From assembly GCA_911728435.2 (NCBI GenBank), contig OU452199.1:15200860-15264859 (forward strand): a DNA stretch of 64,000 nt. Direction: 5' to 3'. Made by a program: the position numbers and the translations under genes. This document shows positions 13,635 through 26,420 of the stretch, in pieces. Position 1 is the stretch's first letter. Each line of letters begins with the position of its first letter. The notes under the pieces were generated by a model. That model had not been told where the DNA came from. It saw nothing but the letters and a program-made list of their open reading frames with translations, and searched no databases. The DNA comes from Apoderus coryli (taxonomy: Eukaryota > Arthropoda > Insecta > Coleoptera > Attelabidae).

Positions 13635-14478
13635 GTAAGTTTTTAAATTTATTTTTAATTATTTGTTTTTTGACACATTATATAATATACAATAATTTTA
13701 AATTTGAAGTATGTTGTTATATTATAAGAAGGAAGTTACAAGTTCTGAAACGCTCTATCGAAAATCTAAACTTCCTTGTCCGCAGACAAATCATAAACTA
13801 ACTTAATAACTTAACTTAAACCAAAATTCAATACACCACCATTATGCAGTTAAATAACGATAAGAAAAACGAAAATTTATCGTGTCAGTTGCCGTTAGTA
13901 TTTAAAGGACCACTTTGTAGTTTATTTACATTTATCTGGCGGAAAATATCGTTCATGCCAAATTTTGAGATTTGATTTTAAACTTGTAAAATGTTTAAGG
14001 TAACCTACAGTTATTTTAGAAAGATAGCAGCTCATCGTTTCTTTCATACTTTTTTTTATTAGTATGAGCTATTATTGACTTTTATTTCAAAAAGATAATA
14101 TAAATTTATCCAATCTAGAAAAAATGGACAATTTCTTAATATTTTATTAGTTTTGGGTGAATTAGTTATGTTCCAATAAAACAGTGTTCTTCTACGGTTA
14201 ATTGACTAGTTTTTTTTAAGATATTTGCAATATCAATTAGTGGCGTTAGATTTTTCTGATAATAAATAAATGTTGAGTTCTATTCTTGTATTAAAATTAT
14301 TCTAGTAATTCTGAATTGTGATTTATTTAAGAAAATTATGCATTTCAGAACGTACTTTCTTATAATAAAACTTGCGCCAAAGATTATTGTGTACATTAAT
14401 CTTTTCTTGAGCCGATAATATTACAGTTTTTTATTTAAGTTTGGCATATTTAATAACATTCGTTATTTCTAATATATT

Positions 14479-14740
14479 TTGTTTTCCACTGAACGTCATG
14501 TAAAGGTAGAAATTACTGTCAACTTAGAAAATATGCTGTCGCCTAGTAGTTTATCGGTTAATCTGAAAAACGGTCAGCCGCGTAGACGAATGCATTATCA
14601 ATTAAAAGAACGAATTATAATTATGTATACGGAAACGTTATTTAAGTATATTAAAAAATATAATTTAAGCCGTTTTAAGAGACTCGTGATGTCTCGCTGA
14701 CTGTAATTATAACTTTCAGTTTAACATGAAATGGAAAATA
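14479..14740. promoter_or_regulatory. Candidate conserved or regulatory block in the last Dll intron
   Basis: This block is less AT-rich than the flanks and holds several homeodomain-type core sites, including ATCAATTA and TTATAATTATG. It has an open frame of about 70 codons with no recognised motif. Dll introns commonly hold enhancers and Dll is known to autoregulate, so an enhancer is a fair guess. It is inference from composition only, and an unrecognised repeat is equally possible. Confidence 0.25.
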
Positions 14741-15735
14741 GTACAGTCACTGGCGTACATGAATTTGTTGAGTTTATCAAGTAACTTAAATCAACTTTAC
14801 TGCATACTAAGGTTTCTGTTTAAATTTAAAAACATAGTTGTGAGGTTTGCTTGAATTAGTCGAGAAGTAGAACGACAAGTATGCTCATCGCCCCTGCTTC
14901 TCTATACAATATAGTTTAGATTTAGATTTTTTTTTAAAGAGGAATAGGTATGATGTAAATTTACCAAGATAAAAGTTGAAACATCACAAGGCAGATATGC
15001 CAGCCAAACATGGTATTTTGCAGTCAGCATCAATAAGATAACGTAGAGCATTACCAATTATCACAGTAATGTAATATTTAGGATAATATAGTGAACTTAT
15101 TATTATTAGAAATTTAATTTTAAAACATTTTTGTGTTTTTTTCTTGTTTAAATTAGTTATTATTGTTTAAACATCATGTGAGTTGTAAGATTTATTTTTG
15201 TAAATTTAAAGAATTTGATTAATAAAAAGAATCGCTACAAATCACACTCTGTATAGTATATAGGTAACAAATAATTACAATAATTTTATTAGCATTTTTT
15301 TAAATAATAAAATAATTTAATTGTTAATTTTTTGAGAACCATTTGGCAATCAATTTTATTTTATCTTTTAAATTAAATTAAATTTCCATATATAAGTTCC
15401 ATCTTAGATATTTCATTACTTTGATCATTAGTTCCTTTTTCTAGACTACAATCAATGTTTACTAATGTAGAAGACCTATTTCAAACCATTGATATTTGGC
15501 TAAACTATATATTTCCTGGATTTTCGGTTTTTATTTTGGGAAACTAAAATCAGTTGATTTGAATATTCAATGAAGTACTCAGAAATTTAAATAAGTTTAA
15601 ATCTTTAAAAAAAGAAAGATACATTTATAGGACTTTTTCAAGAGAATATGTGGGAGTGAAATTGGCGATGAAACAATTTTTGAAATATGACATTAAGTTA
15701 GTAAATATTTTTTATTTTTTTTAAATATTTAGAAC

Positions 15736-15905
15736 TGCAAAGCTCTAAATCATTTTGCAAAACGCAGAAGTACATGACATATATAGAAAATCGTAAACTT
15801 CCTCTAATTACACCAAAAAGAAAGACAAATTATACAAGTTATTATTTTTGGTGTCATATTATGCGAGTAGTGTTGTTACTTTATTCCTGTTTGATTTGAT
15901 TTGAA
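15736..15905 (+). repeat. Dispersed repeat, copy 1 (intronic)
   Basis: This copy shares TCATTTTGCAAAA, CTTCCTCTAATTACA and TTATTATTTTTGGTGTCA, in the same order and orientation, with a second copy at 18379-18570. It ends in a GATTTGATTTGA run like a LINE 3' tail, so it may be an old retroposed fragment. No coding sequence was recognised. Confidence 0.6.
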
Positions 15906-17048
15906 CAGGTAACCGCTCGAGATTTTTATGTCACATTTATATAAAATATAATAATTTCCATAATTGGTATTAAGATAGACGCAGATTAAATACTAGATTT
16001 TATTGTGATATTGTGTCAAGTGGTTCAATTATTTCTAATGTAGATTCATAGGGAAGTAACTAATCTTGCATAGCTAAAGCAGGTCTTGTTATTTAACTTA
16101 TATACTTTATCTTTTAACTGAATAGAAGTCTGACCCTAATATAATAAAAGTTAAAGGAACTTTAAATTTATGTCATTAGAACATGTATTTATATTGTTTT
16201 CCGGTTGGCGTTATGTATGCCATTTTGTTTTATTTTCATTATGATGAACAGTAGTGTTCTCAATATACAGGGTGTTCTGGATGCAACAGCGTTGATGATA
16301 CATTACAATGTATTAAATATTTTTATAGGATTGTTACACTTTCGCTTGTATCTAATTTGGATGTCTACTTGCTTATTGTAAATAGGTCGTCATTTATATA
16401 ATTACATTTTTTAGTTCAAAGTGTATTATGGTGCTCAATGGCCACATAATTATCATTTTTTTTATGTCAAAATCATAGATATTCATATATACTTACATAA
16501 ATATGTATCGAGCAATAGTATAAAATTCAATATGATTTAAATAAAGTTTTAATTTTATCTTACGTAAATTGTCAATATTTAAAGTCAACAAGTCTTAAAA
16601 TAAGATTCTTGTAGAAACTGAAAAAAAATATGAAAACAAATTATAGCAGTCACATTGAATTTCATATATTTTTGATCTAATTTCGTGATTTCACGAACAT
16701 ATAAACCTTTAAAAGATATGTCATTTAGACAGATATTTGATTGATTTTACTAATCAGCGGTAGCATTAAATTTAATATCCGCACTTATTGCAATAAATAG
16801 ACAATCGAGATGAATGTGATTTATTGACACAAATAAATGAGAGTAGCTCTATCTAAAAAAATTGATATATTTAACCTTTTGTACTTGAGCGGTTGAAATT
16901 CAATGAAATTAAGATATTCACCAGAATAAGTGGAATATACCAACTGGTTAAATATTTTTCTTCATAAGATATATTGAACCATCGAGGAATTTTATTGAGT
17001 TGCTAGTTTTATGTTGATTTATATTAAAAAACTTTTCTTTTGTTACAG

Positions 17049-17067
17049 GGTGTGGCCAGCCGTTTAA
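17049..17067 (+). CDS. Dll: Distal-less terminal coding exon (VWPAV and stop)
   Basis: Only 19 coding bases are present: one base completing Thr, then the codons for V, W, P, A, V and TAA. The conserved Dll end therefore reads LLTVWPAV across the splice. The acceptor is TTTTGTTACAG. The exon is far too short to find by ORF length; it was placed by phase and by the known terminus of the family. Together with 12048-12222 and 13373-13634 it gives 456 coding bases, 151 residues plus stop. Confidence 0.93.
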
Positions 17068-17851
17068 TAAAGGATTAACCATGATTTAGTAAAGTAATTA
17101 TTAGACATTTATGAAAGAAAGACTTTTTTATTCAAGGGAAATAAAAACAAAACTGTGACCAGTGATGTGTATATTATTAATAATGTTAATTTTTCTTATC
17201 GTTGTTAATAATTTTTTAAGTTATATGGTGTAAGTAGGATGGAAATACTAATTTAAAAAAAACTACATTCCTTTTCAATTTTATATAAAAATGTATTTAA
17301 ATGCAAAATAATGTGTCCTTTTAGTTTTTTAGATCTCAGAGAAAATTGTACAGATTATATATTGTAAAGTATTTTTATTTTGATTACAAGCAGTTTCCGT
17401 AATTTAATTTTTTTTTTTTGAAAGAAGTTTCGGGCAGTAGGTATTTAAAAATAAATAATATTATTTTGATAATCAAACTGGTCTCGGCCAAAGTACCGAA
17501 ATTTTCCGCCAATTTTAATAAATTGTTCTAAACTTCTAATGAAGCAGACATTGATGTAATTTTTATAAATAGATCAGATACATTAATTTAATTTATTATT
17601 AGGAATAAATTGAAAACAATAATCTTTCGTTGTTATACACAAAATGTGTATATAAAAAAAATAATTTGATATAGGAACGTTGATTTATTTCTGTTATAAA
17701 TGTTTGGCTTTATGGAGTAGAATGAATTATTTTATCTTTTTTTGTCTTTATACTTTAACTGCTCTGATACAAAATACAAATATTTAAAATAAAGTTGTAG
17801 ATATTATTAAACTAATTTTTGGTGCAATATAGTGTTTCAATTTAAAATAAA
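17068..17851 (+). other. Dll: Dll 3' UTR with candidate poly(A) signals
   Basis: This AT-rich sequence follows the Dll stop. AATAAA hexamers occur at 17140-17145, 17788-17793 and 17846-17851. The first would give a very short UTR and the last two about 0.75 kb. The true end cannot be picked without transcript data. Confidence 0.5.
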
Positions 17852-20800
17852 GAAAATATATTTTTATTAAAGTTAATTAGTAAAATAGGCAGGAATATCA
17901 AAGTATAAAGTTTAATATAACAGTGACTAACTAAATTCATATCAACCTAATTCTTTGGCAAGTAATTACATTCACCTAAGCCAATTATTTCGAAAATCTG
18001 AAACAGTTTTATAGATTTTAATTGAAGATCCAATTTTAATTCCACTTAATACAAACCATTTTTATCAAAAGAGAGTAAGTAAAATTTTTAAAATTCTGCT
18101 GAATAACTCGATATTTAAATAATACCAGCTACCTATTGAGAGAATAATTGGTTTACAGCATAAATACATAAATTTCGTATCCTTTTGGGAGAATAAAAAT
18201 TGTGTATGAGCATGAACATATTTATGTATCTTTTCGTTTATTTATTATTTTAAATACAATATTCAAATATATCATTTTCGGTCTGTTACCTATAATCGGT
18301 GAGTACAACCTTTGCCGTGCAGTAACATTCAAAAACTCATTTTATCACTTCACCAAAACAGTTTTGTAAATCCCGACGCGCGTTCTAATTATCATTTTGC
18401 AAAATGTAAAAGTATATGAAATATATAGGTGATCGCAAACTTCCTCTAATTACAACAAAATCAAAGGCAATTAAGTCAAATGTAAAGAAACATCAATTTT
18501 TACAAAGTTATTATTTTTGGTGTCAAATATGTGAGTAGTTCTTGCTTTATTCTTTTTTGATTTCCTTAACATTGTTAGCATCCTCAGGAGAGAATCAATA
18601 TGTCAGACCCACTAGGGCATTTGCTTTGACTGTCTCAATTTAATTAAGTAATATTTAGTAATAACTAATAACCATATTTCATCGGAAAATTCAAGAAACT
18701 ATATTTCAGATATTGACCATATGTATAAAATCCCTCTTAAACAATTTTATATCTCGCAAGTTAGCTATAGTTAACTGAATCATGCGGTAAATGCATACAT
18801 CATTATAGGTACTACTATTTCAAGTTAAAGTTCTTAATAACCCAATAACAACAAAACCTTTTGAATAATAATTATTAATTAATTGTGTGTTTTTTTGTAA
18901 GAAAAATATTATGGTAATTTTGTTTTATAATATTATTTGCTGAGTAAATTATTATTGTTCAATAGAAATACATGGAATAATTTATTGCGTCGTAGGTATA
19001 ATATCGTTTGATAAATTACCGTTAAAAAACTTAATATTCAATTTTTCATAACTATTCCTGTCTGTTTTTCTATTTCACTTTACTAACTATTGCAAAGTGC
19101 TTAGTGATACATACTAATAAAAAATAATATTAATATTTTATATTGTTTGAGTCCGAAGTTTTCTGACAATAAAAATACTGACAAAATTGTATAAAATTGT
19201 CGTTTTTCGTTGTGATGAGTAGCGTTTTATTTATTTTTGTAAATGAAGTAATATTTTTGTTAAAGCGTAATCTATTTATGGATTAATGTATAACAATTTA
19301 AATTTTTTTTAGTGTAGGTATGTGTGTAGAATATGTTGTTATTGACGTATTAAAGAAAAAATACTTAAAAAACACTTGAGGATATAAAAAACACATTTAT
19401 TTTTACAGAATGTGACAGTTACTGCAAGTTTTTCAGTGTTTCAAGAATTTTGATTATTTTTGATTTTTTTTTTCATTATATAACTTACTTTTTACGTACC
19501 TCCTTTTAATTATTGGATAGGTAAACTAAATTTTACCAATAAACAGTACATCATGCATAAAATTTTTATAATTAAGTAATTAAAATCTGTAATAAATAAT
19601 AATTACTAAGTTTACGTATGAAAATCATAAAAAAAATTCTATTTATAGGTATGTTTTTAAAAGTTTCAACAAATTTGAAAATAATTGGTCACTTAATTTT
19701 CCAGTAAGAAAATAGATTAGAAATGCTTATTAAATAGATTATTGACTTATTAATTAAATATTAATTAGCTTTTTAATCAGAAGCACTTAACTATAATTAT
19801 TGTATAGGATGTACTAAATTTTATTTTAAAAAAATTACAGAGAAATCGTGAAAAACTGAACAATCTCATTCAAATTTAACCTTAACAAGTTGGTCTGGCA
19901 AGTTTGTTGACAGTTAGGCATATGGTGTAAAAACTTATCTATTGACCTTTTTCAAATAAATTACCGAACGAGTTTTAGTCAGTTAATATTATATTTCAGT
20001 ATCAGTATTCGCCCGTTATTTTTAAGATCAATGATTCAGATTTTGAAATAAATAATTACGGCAAAATATACTATTCAGCAAATGAACACGATTTTTAAAT
20101 TGTTTAAATGGTTCAAAACATCCTGATCACTCAATTGCTTAATATTTTAATTTTTAGCAGTGTTAGTTATGTTAAAAATATTGTATTTATCCCGGTATTG
20201 AAAAAACTTGTGTTAGCGCTCCGTGAAAACACTTTTTTAAATATCGCTGCGCGTTAGGCCGACACCGTTAGCATCTATCTTCCGGAGAGAATTCAAACTT
20301 CGTTATCAGAAAAATATTTGAATACTACTGTAGTAAAAACTAAAATTTTTCTTAAAAGTAGTACTATGCATGTAAACATGTTATTTTTTAGAGGTGATAT
20401 TAAGTTAGATAGATAGATTTTAAATCTTATAATATTACATGCTACAGTTAGAAGTTGAGATGATGCTGTGAGTTACTTGCTATGAAATACCCTCGGTATT
20501 ATGACGTATGTTTAATTTGTGAGCATTCATTTACGCGAATTCAGTGACACAAAATATTTAATAGCTTTGAAATATAAAAGTTTTCGTTATTGAGTCAATA
20601 AAAAAAATAAATTTAAAATTATTACAAGAAATTGTAACAATATAAGTTTCGAGGTGAATTTGGAATAATAAATAATATAAAATACATATGCTATGCTTTC
20701 TGATAATAGCTATAAATAGTAAAATCAATTTATTTATTATAAAAAAAAATTAACAATCGATATACTATAATATAAAACACATATCTATCTAAATTTGTAG

Positions 20801-21560
20801 TTTAATTATTGAGTCCATGCATTAATTCATATAAGGTTATGCTTCATTTTGTATATATTAAGTTTGTAAGAAAGATTGGTAAAGGATCTTTTAAACGCTG
20901 GATGATCCATTTGATATGGGTATTAAACAATTTAATTACAATTACTAAATTTTGTTAGTGATTCCTGTATTATATTAATTATTATCTCTATAAAACAAAA
21001 TTAGTTGTTGATAATTGAAAAATTGGTGAATGTGAGAAGACAGTTAAATAAAGTACCTTATGTAAAGTAGATTATAATAAGCAAATACAACTGTCTTCAA
21101 ATTTTAGTATGAAAATTTTATGATTATATTGTGGAAAAAATATTTCTAAATGTGTAAAATATATAAATAACAAACTTTTATTTTGTTGTTTTAATTACTT
21201 ATAGGTTAAGCAACCCTTTCATCTCCATTAAAATATTTGATATCGAAATGCAATCTATATGATTGGTAGGAAATAATAATAAAATTTATAGTGTATTCTG
21301 CAGTATGGAAAATGCTTCTTCTATAAAGGGCATTATACCTCGCTCAACTATCAAAATGTAGGAATTTACTGTCAGAGTCCTAAATCAATTTTAAGATGGT
21401 AGCACTTCCGATTATACGATGAGTCGATGTTAATTTGCTTATTTTAAATAATATTTGATTGGATCTTACTTAAGATACTCGTAAACTGTCTGTTTTTATA
21501 TACAAACGGACATTTTTAATACACTGTAATGGTGGGGATATGTTAGGTTCTGACATACTC
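17852..21560. other. AT-rich intergenic DNA
   Basis: No gene was recognised. The second copy of the 15.7-kb dispersed repeat lies at 18379-18570. The remainder is simple AT-rich sequence with short A and T runs. Confidence 0.6.
18379..18570 (+). repeat. Dispersed repeat, copy 2 (downstream of Dll)
   Basis: This is the direct-orientation partner of 15736-15905. It has the same ordered blocks (CATTTTGCAAAA, AACTTCCTCTAATTACA, GTTATTATTTTTGGTGTCA) but carries an insertion of about 30 bases in the middle. The copies are clearly diverged and therefore old. Confidence 0.6.
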
Positions 21561-21569
21561 TGTGACTCA

Positions 21570-21890
21570 TCAGTATTAATTTTTTTCTTGCTTATTTACA
21601 TGCACTTTTAGATAACTCCAAACATAAAAGTATATGGGGGTTAGGTCAGACGACCTAGCAGGCCAGTGGACTTCACCATTTCCCCAATCTATCGGCGCGG
21701 AAATACCTCGTTTAAATATTGACGCACTTCTATATCAAATTGAATGTTCTGGAATGTTGCGGTTATGTGCATTTGGAAATATACGATATAAATCGGGAAT
21801 AGACATTTGGATTTCTGATAGAGCAGTAGCGACAGTTGGTGTTCACCAGACGAATTCGTCAATTTTAACGTTTACGCCAGGAATCGATGT
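21570..21890 (-). pseudogene. Decayed DDE transposase fragment
   Basis: Read on the minus strand, one frame gives RQYLNEVFPRR followed by a stop where this family usually has W. After a frameshift comes HWPARSSDLTPIYFYVW. This matches the well-known mariner-like pattern of a region before WPxRSPDLTPLDFxLWG, where the third catalytic Asp falls in SPDLTP. The fragment is broken by at least one stop and one shift and has no detectable ends. The forward ORF at 21634 is its antisense shadow. Confidence 0.55.
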
Positions 21891-21897
21891 TCAATAA

Positions 21898-23435
21898 TTT
21901 TATTATCACTTTTAAAATGACATGACACTGTCTTATTTTATTGAAAATAAAGTAAAAAGCAACACAACTTTAACAATTAAGCATTTTTATGAGAGCGTAT
22001 TGTGCTTTTTAACCGTAAATATCTCCATCAACGTTAACTTTAGATAAATTTTATATCATCAAATATACTTACAATCTTATGGGTATCCAAAAAAAATAAT
22101 ATTATACAGGAGTTTCCATAAAAAACCGTATTTACTTTGTATATTTTACTGTTTCGTCAAAATAAAAGTTACGTTTTATCCTCTGTATAAAAGAAATCCT
22201 TTGAAACACCGCAAACAGATGATATTCTTAACATACCAAAATATTTTCATTAAATAATAATTAGTAAGTCGTTTGTTTTTCAGTGACGATATCTTTTTAG
22301 CATAAAAACTGAAGGACCTGCAGCTGGAACAATTAGCTAAAATGAGTGGTAAACAGAATAATCTTTTTAAAAAAGTAGATATATTGCTAATGAATTAAGA
22401 TATCTACATTTATAAAATATTTATAAGAATATGAGTCACTTATCTGGAAAAGAATGCTGCGAAAAACATAACATAAGAGCATTTTACCTATACGGCATGG
22501 TATATTAAATCCATGATATTTTTTTCATTGTTTTAAGAACATGTTTTTCTATGAAAATGGTGCATACGAGAATAGGAATATTACTCCCAAAAGTAATAGC
22601 GAAGCAATTAAATAGATTAACGATAACAATAATTAGTAGAACAAATAATATTATGTAATTAATCCCTGTGAAAAGCATGGTTGCATAAAATGGCAATTTA
22701 CACATCATTGGATTTTACCACGACTTACGAGAATCTTAGGGAACCGCATGGCTAACCCAGCAGGGGTCAATAAGCACTCCCCTGTAGGTAGGTATTATCG
22801 TCGTGTTCTTTACTGAATTGACTTGGACAAGGACCTATAGAGTTTCAGTTAGTTGGTTGAGATTCACCGTAATTACGACCTCCAGATAAGTATTTTTAAA
22901 AGTTAAAAAAAAAACTGAATATATATTTACCTTTATGTAACTGAATATTTATTTTACGATTAATATAGGAATGAAGTAATTCGTGTCATATTAGTAAGTT
23001 AACAACAAAATATGCCAATCCCATTATGTATTTCTAAAATAAAACATATAGTTACATGCCAAACGTATCTTATGAGCAAAGTTATTTAGATGCCGCCATC
23101 GCGGGTTTGATTAATAACTATATAGGATTGTTGCGGTTTCGTTTTACTTTGATTAATGAACAACAGCAAATTGTATATTTATGAGAAAATCATTTATTTA
23201 TGCATATTAATAACTAAATATATGTTGTTTTCTTTTTTCGAAATATCGTAGATGTTTTGAATATTTAAGAAAAATCGAAATATTTATATCATATACTGCA
23301 GCAACTATTATCTTAAAAAAGATTAGCATAATATAATATTCATTCATTTCGTGTATAGTGGATTATAATATGCACTGAAAATATTATCGCTAATTTTTGG
23401 AGAATTTGTAGGAACCCATTTTAAGTTGAAAAAGG
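21898..23435. other. AT-rich DNA, nothing recognised
   Basis: No coding sequence, RNA gene or clear repeat was seen. A slightly GC-richer patch near 22715-22830 contains CCAGCAGGGGTC but no interpretable frame. Confidence 0.5.
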
Positions 23436-23439
23436 CATA

Positions 23440-23720
23440 AAATTATCAATATAGTCTTCAATGCACGGCAGTTGACTAATTGAAGGAGAAAATTAATTTC
23501 AAAATCCATATTCGCCTAATTTCCAACATGATGACTTATTTTTGTTCAAAAACGTGAAACAAAAATGCGTGGACAGCGATTTTTATGACCTCCAGAAGCG
23601 GTCGATGCCTTCCAAAACTATGTTCCTGAGATACAACTTTCAGAGTGGAAAAAATGTTTTAAAAGTGTATATACCATAAGGGCGAATATTATGGAAACTA
23701 ATAAAATAGTTTGTCTCCAA
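23440..23720 (+). pseudogene. Mariner transposase C-terminal remnant
   Basis: One frame reads PYSPNFQHDDLFLF, matching the mariner PPYSPDLAPxDFFLFP block that holds the third catalytic Asp; here that Asp is Asn. A shifted frame continues KMRGQRFL, a stop, then PPEAVDAFQNYVPEIQLSEW and KKCF, which is the usual mariner C-terminus. At least one frameshift and one stop make it inactive. No terminal inverted repeats were identified. It is one of four mariner relics in this window. Confidence 0.75.
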
Positions 23721-25903
23721 AAATGTTGTTTTCTTCCCATATTTTGTAAAAACTAAAAAGGTAACCCTTGTACCTATTGCGCTGCATGGACTGTCAATTA
23801 TATTAAATTCGTATTTTGCCATGTGCCTGTTTTATAATAGATATATTCAAACAGTTAAAATTTTACTGTGAAAATTAAAGTTAATACTTTTAGATTGAAT
23901 TCTAATGGGTTTACGGAGAAACATTGTAAAGCTAAAGCCATGAAATGTCCATCTTTTTTATAGTGTCAATAAATTATTAGGAAGTAACCGGTAGTGAAGA
24001 GGCAGACGTTCTGCGTTGGAGCCGTCAGCTAGCACATTGTGTTTGTTAATTGCTACAAAATTATTACTTTGTTCTTATGAAACCATGTAGACTTAAAGTG
24101 TGTTTAATATTTATTTACAGATATTTGACTTACAATTTAAAATTTCCAATTAACTTATACAACCCCCTTGTGATAGTGTTTCTTTTAGAACTTGGCTCTA
24201 TCTCTGATAGTGGACGCCAAAACTTTATAGACATCGCACGTGCACGGTTTTGATAATTAAAGTTAAAAATTGTTGTTCTTGAGTTAAGTATTTGAATTTA
24301 AAGTTATTACGTCTCTATATGGGAACTATGACGTTTTGAAAAAACTACAACGAAGTTATGCTAGCTGATTTACAATAATTAGGTATAAAGATGATGAGAA
24401 TTTTTTTTAACTATAATTAAAACTATAGAAAGTGTTTTACAGCAATGGTAGGTAGGTACTTGTCAATACTTCAGAATATTCTATAAAACTGAAAATAAAA
24501 AGCTCAGGGTGATCAAATGAAACAAAATGCCTGGCGAAATGGTACTAAAGGATGCTATTTCCATTTGAGTGAAACGTTTAATCAATATCCAATATTATAA
24601 ACAGAATTTTTCTTAGACCAATTATAGTTCGATATTGAATATGCTGTTAAAGTTTTTGCAATTATGCATCTTCAATTGAAATGAGTATCATGAAAAAAAT
24701 AAAATATATGACATACTGCGAAAGATTAAATCAAATATCTAACAGAGAACAAGGATATTTCGATTTTAACTGCAGACAATAGGGATACAACTGATTTATT
24801 CCATGATAAAAGAGATTTATTATAAAGCACCCCAAGTAATATTATTAGGTACATGCCAAACCTTAACTCGTAAAAAAATAACTGAACACACTATTAAACA
24901 TTATGTACTCGTACTAAGGTTAAAGCTGACGAAACATATCTGGGGCATAACACATATTTGATTATTAAATATATTTTCTTGAGATGACTTAAATAATTGT
25001 TAATTGTTAAATCACTCCATCATAGTCAATATTAAAGATTTTTTCAAAGAGGACTATTTTGTACATACCTTTACTTTGCACTATAAAGAAAAAATATCTA
25101 CTGAGATGTTATTTTCAAAAATTTGAAGACGTTTGATATTGCATCTGCCTCGTTTTAGTTATTATTTTCAAAATATTTGTTCTTTTGGCAAACCCTTCAG
25201 GTTTGGTACATTCGAAGCAGTTTATTAGCCTACCGAAATCGAGAGCCAGGCAGTTGGTGAGTTTGGTGGGACTATACATTGTTCATTGTCGTTTGATTCA
25301 GCGACTTTCGAGATTTGAGTCATAATAGACCCTCATGTGCTCGCAATGGAGCCTACCTACGTAAGGTTGAAAACCCTTGTACCAATATATTTCTTGAAAT
25401 TATTTAAGTAGCAATACATCATCAATAAAACTTATTGCCTAGACGATTATAAATTGTAGCAACACACAATATTCATTGAAGTAAAGGTGGCTCGTAAAAA
25501 GTCATGAGAACCGCTAGCTCTTAAGTACCTGTGCGTATGTCATAGAAGTTTAAAACACTGACATAAAAGAAAATATTTATCTAACCTACAAACGGTAGAA
25601 TATTTTAAAAGATAAATATTGTTTTTAAACTGAAATACAATAACATTAATGACTTTTTTATGTTTCAACTTCGTTATTTGGTTATAAAAATGTATCTTAA
25701 GTAGCGTTTTATAGCTTAGGGAGCAATTCCAAAGTTTCAGTAAAACGGTGCTGTAAGATAGCATTAAGGTTCAAAATCTTGCCACATAAAAACATTCTGT
25801 TACTTCAAACGTATTAGCATACATCATCTAATACGTGTGGAAAATGGTGTAATAGGTACATACTTAAAAATTGAGGAATTAATTATACTAAATGAGAAAT
25901 AAA
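23721..25903. other. AT-rich DNA, nothing recognised
   Basis: Short open frames, for example 24050-24253, have no recognisable motif, and their composition is close to background. No RNA gene or repeat boundary was seen. Confidence 0.5.
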
Positions 25904-26420
25904 TTTTTCTACGACTGTCTTTAAATGCTTTTATTATGTTATGTTATGTTCAATCATAATTTGAAAATGTAGTACATTGTAATGCTGGTTTTCATTTCCC
26001 ACTAGTTGCTAGCTGTATTTAAAAATGCACGGGTAAATTTCCTGGTAATGCAAAGGTAGTGTCGGTTATGAAAAATCCAAATTGACAGTTCAAATAAATT
26101 CACTTATTTTGAAGGTTTCGAAAACAATTTATATAGGTACCTAATGAAAAACAGTAATAGTGATAGTGAATATAGTTTAACACCATCTGGTCAATTTAAT
26201 ACCTTTAACCCATCGTATTTACGCTTACGCCAACATACGAGTATAAATAAGTTTCGAAAAACAAATATTTCCCTAAAAATTTTGATGTTGAATTTATTCA
26301 AAAGCATTAAAACAGTCGTCGAAAAAGTATAGTGTGAAACTCATATGAAATAACCATTTCCCACTCGTATCATACTCGTAGGAAATATCTGTTATTTCAT
26401 TTTCGTTGCACAATATAGGT
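25904..26420 (+). repeat. TACGACTGT repeat family, copy A
   Basis: The copy starts with TTTTTCTACGACTGTCTTTA. An inverted partner (AAAACAGTCGTCGAAAAA) sits near 26310-26328, followed by a tail ending in TCGTTGCACAATATA. Copy B at 31621-32148 matches it over almost the whole length in the opposite orientation. Short open frames inside it are not conserved between copies. It looks like a nonautonomous DNA element with a subterminal inverted repeat. Confidence 0.75.

Larger units (their letters stand above)
13635..17048 (+). other. Dll: Last Dll intron, about 3.4 kb
   Basis: The donor is GTAAGT at 13635 and the acceptor is TTTTGTTACAG ending at 17048. Phase matches (two bases before, one after). 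Contents are AT-rich. A less AT-rich block at 14479-14740 and one copy of a dispersed repeat at 15736-15905 are listed separately. A lone CAGGGTG motif at about 16269 resembles the termini of small DNA elements seen elsewhere in the window. Confidence 0.9.

Noticed and set aside
13364..13801. Alternative forward frame over the second Dll exon, and the antisense frame at 13384-13581
   Set aside because: Arg/Pro-rich shadows of the GC-rich exon; only the frame ending LLT joins the neighbouring exons in phase.
21634..21897. 87-codon forward ORF as a gene
   Set aside because: The opposite strand gives the WPARSSDLTP transposase motif, so the forward frame is its shadow.
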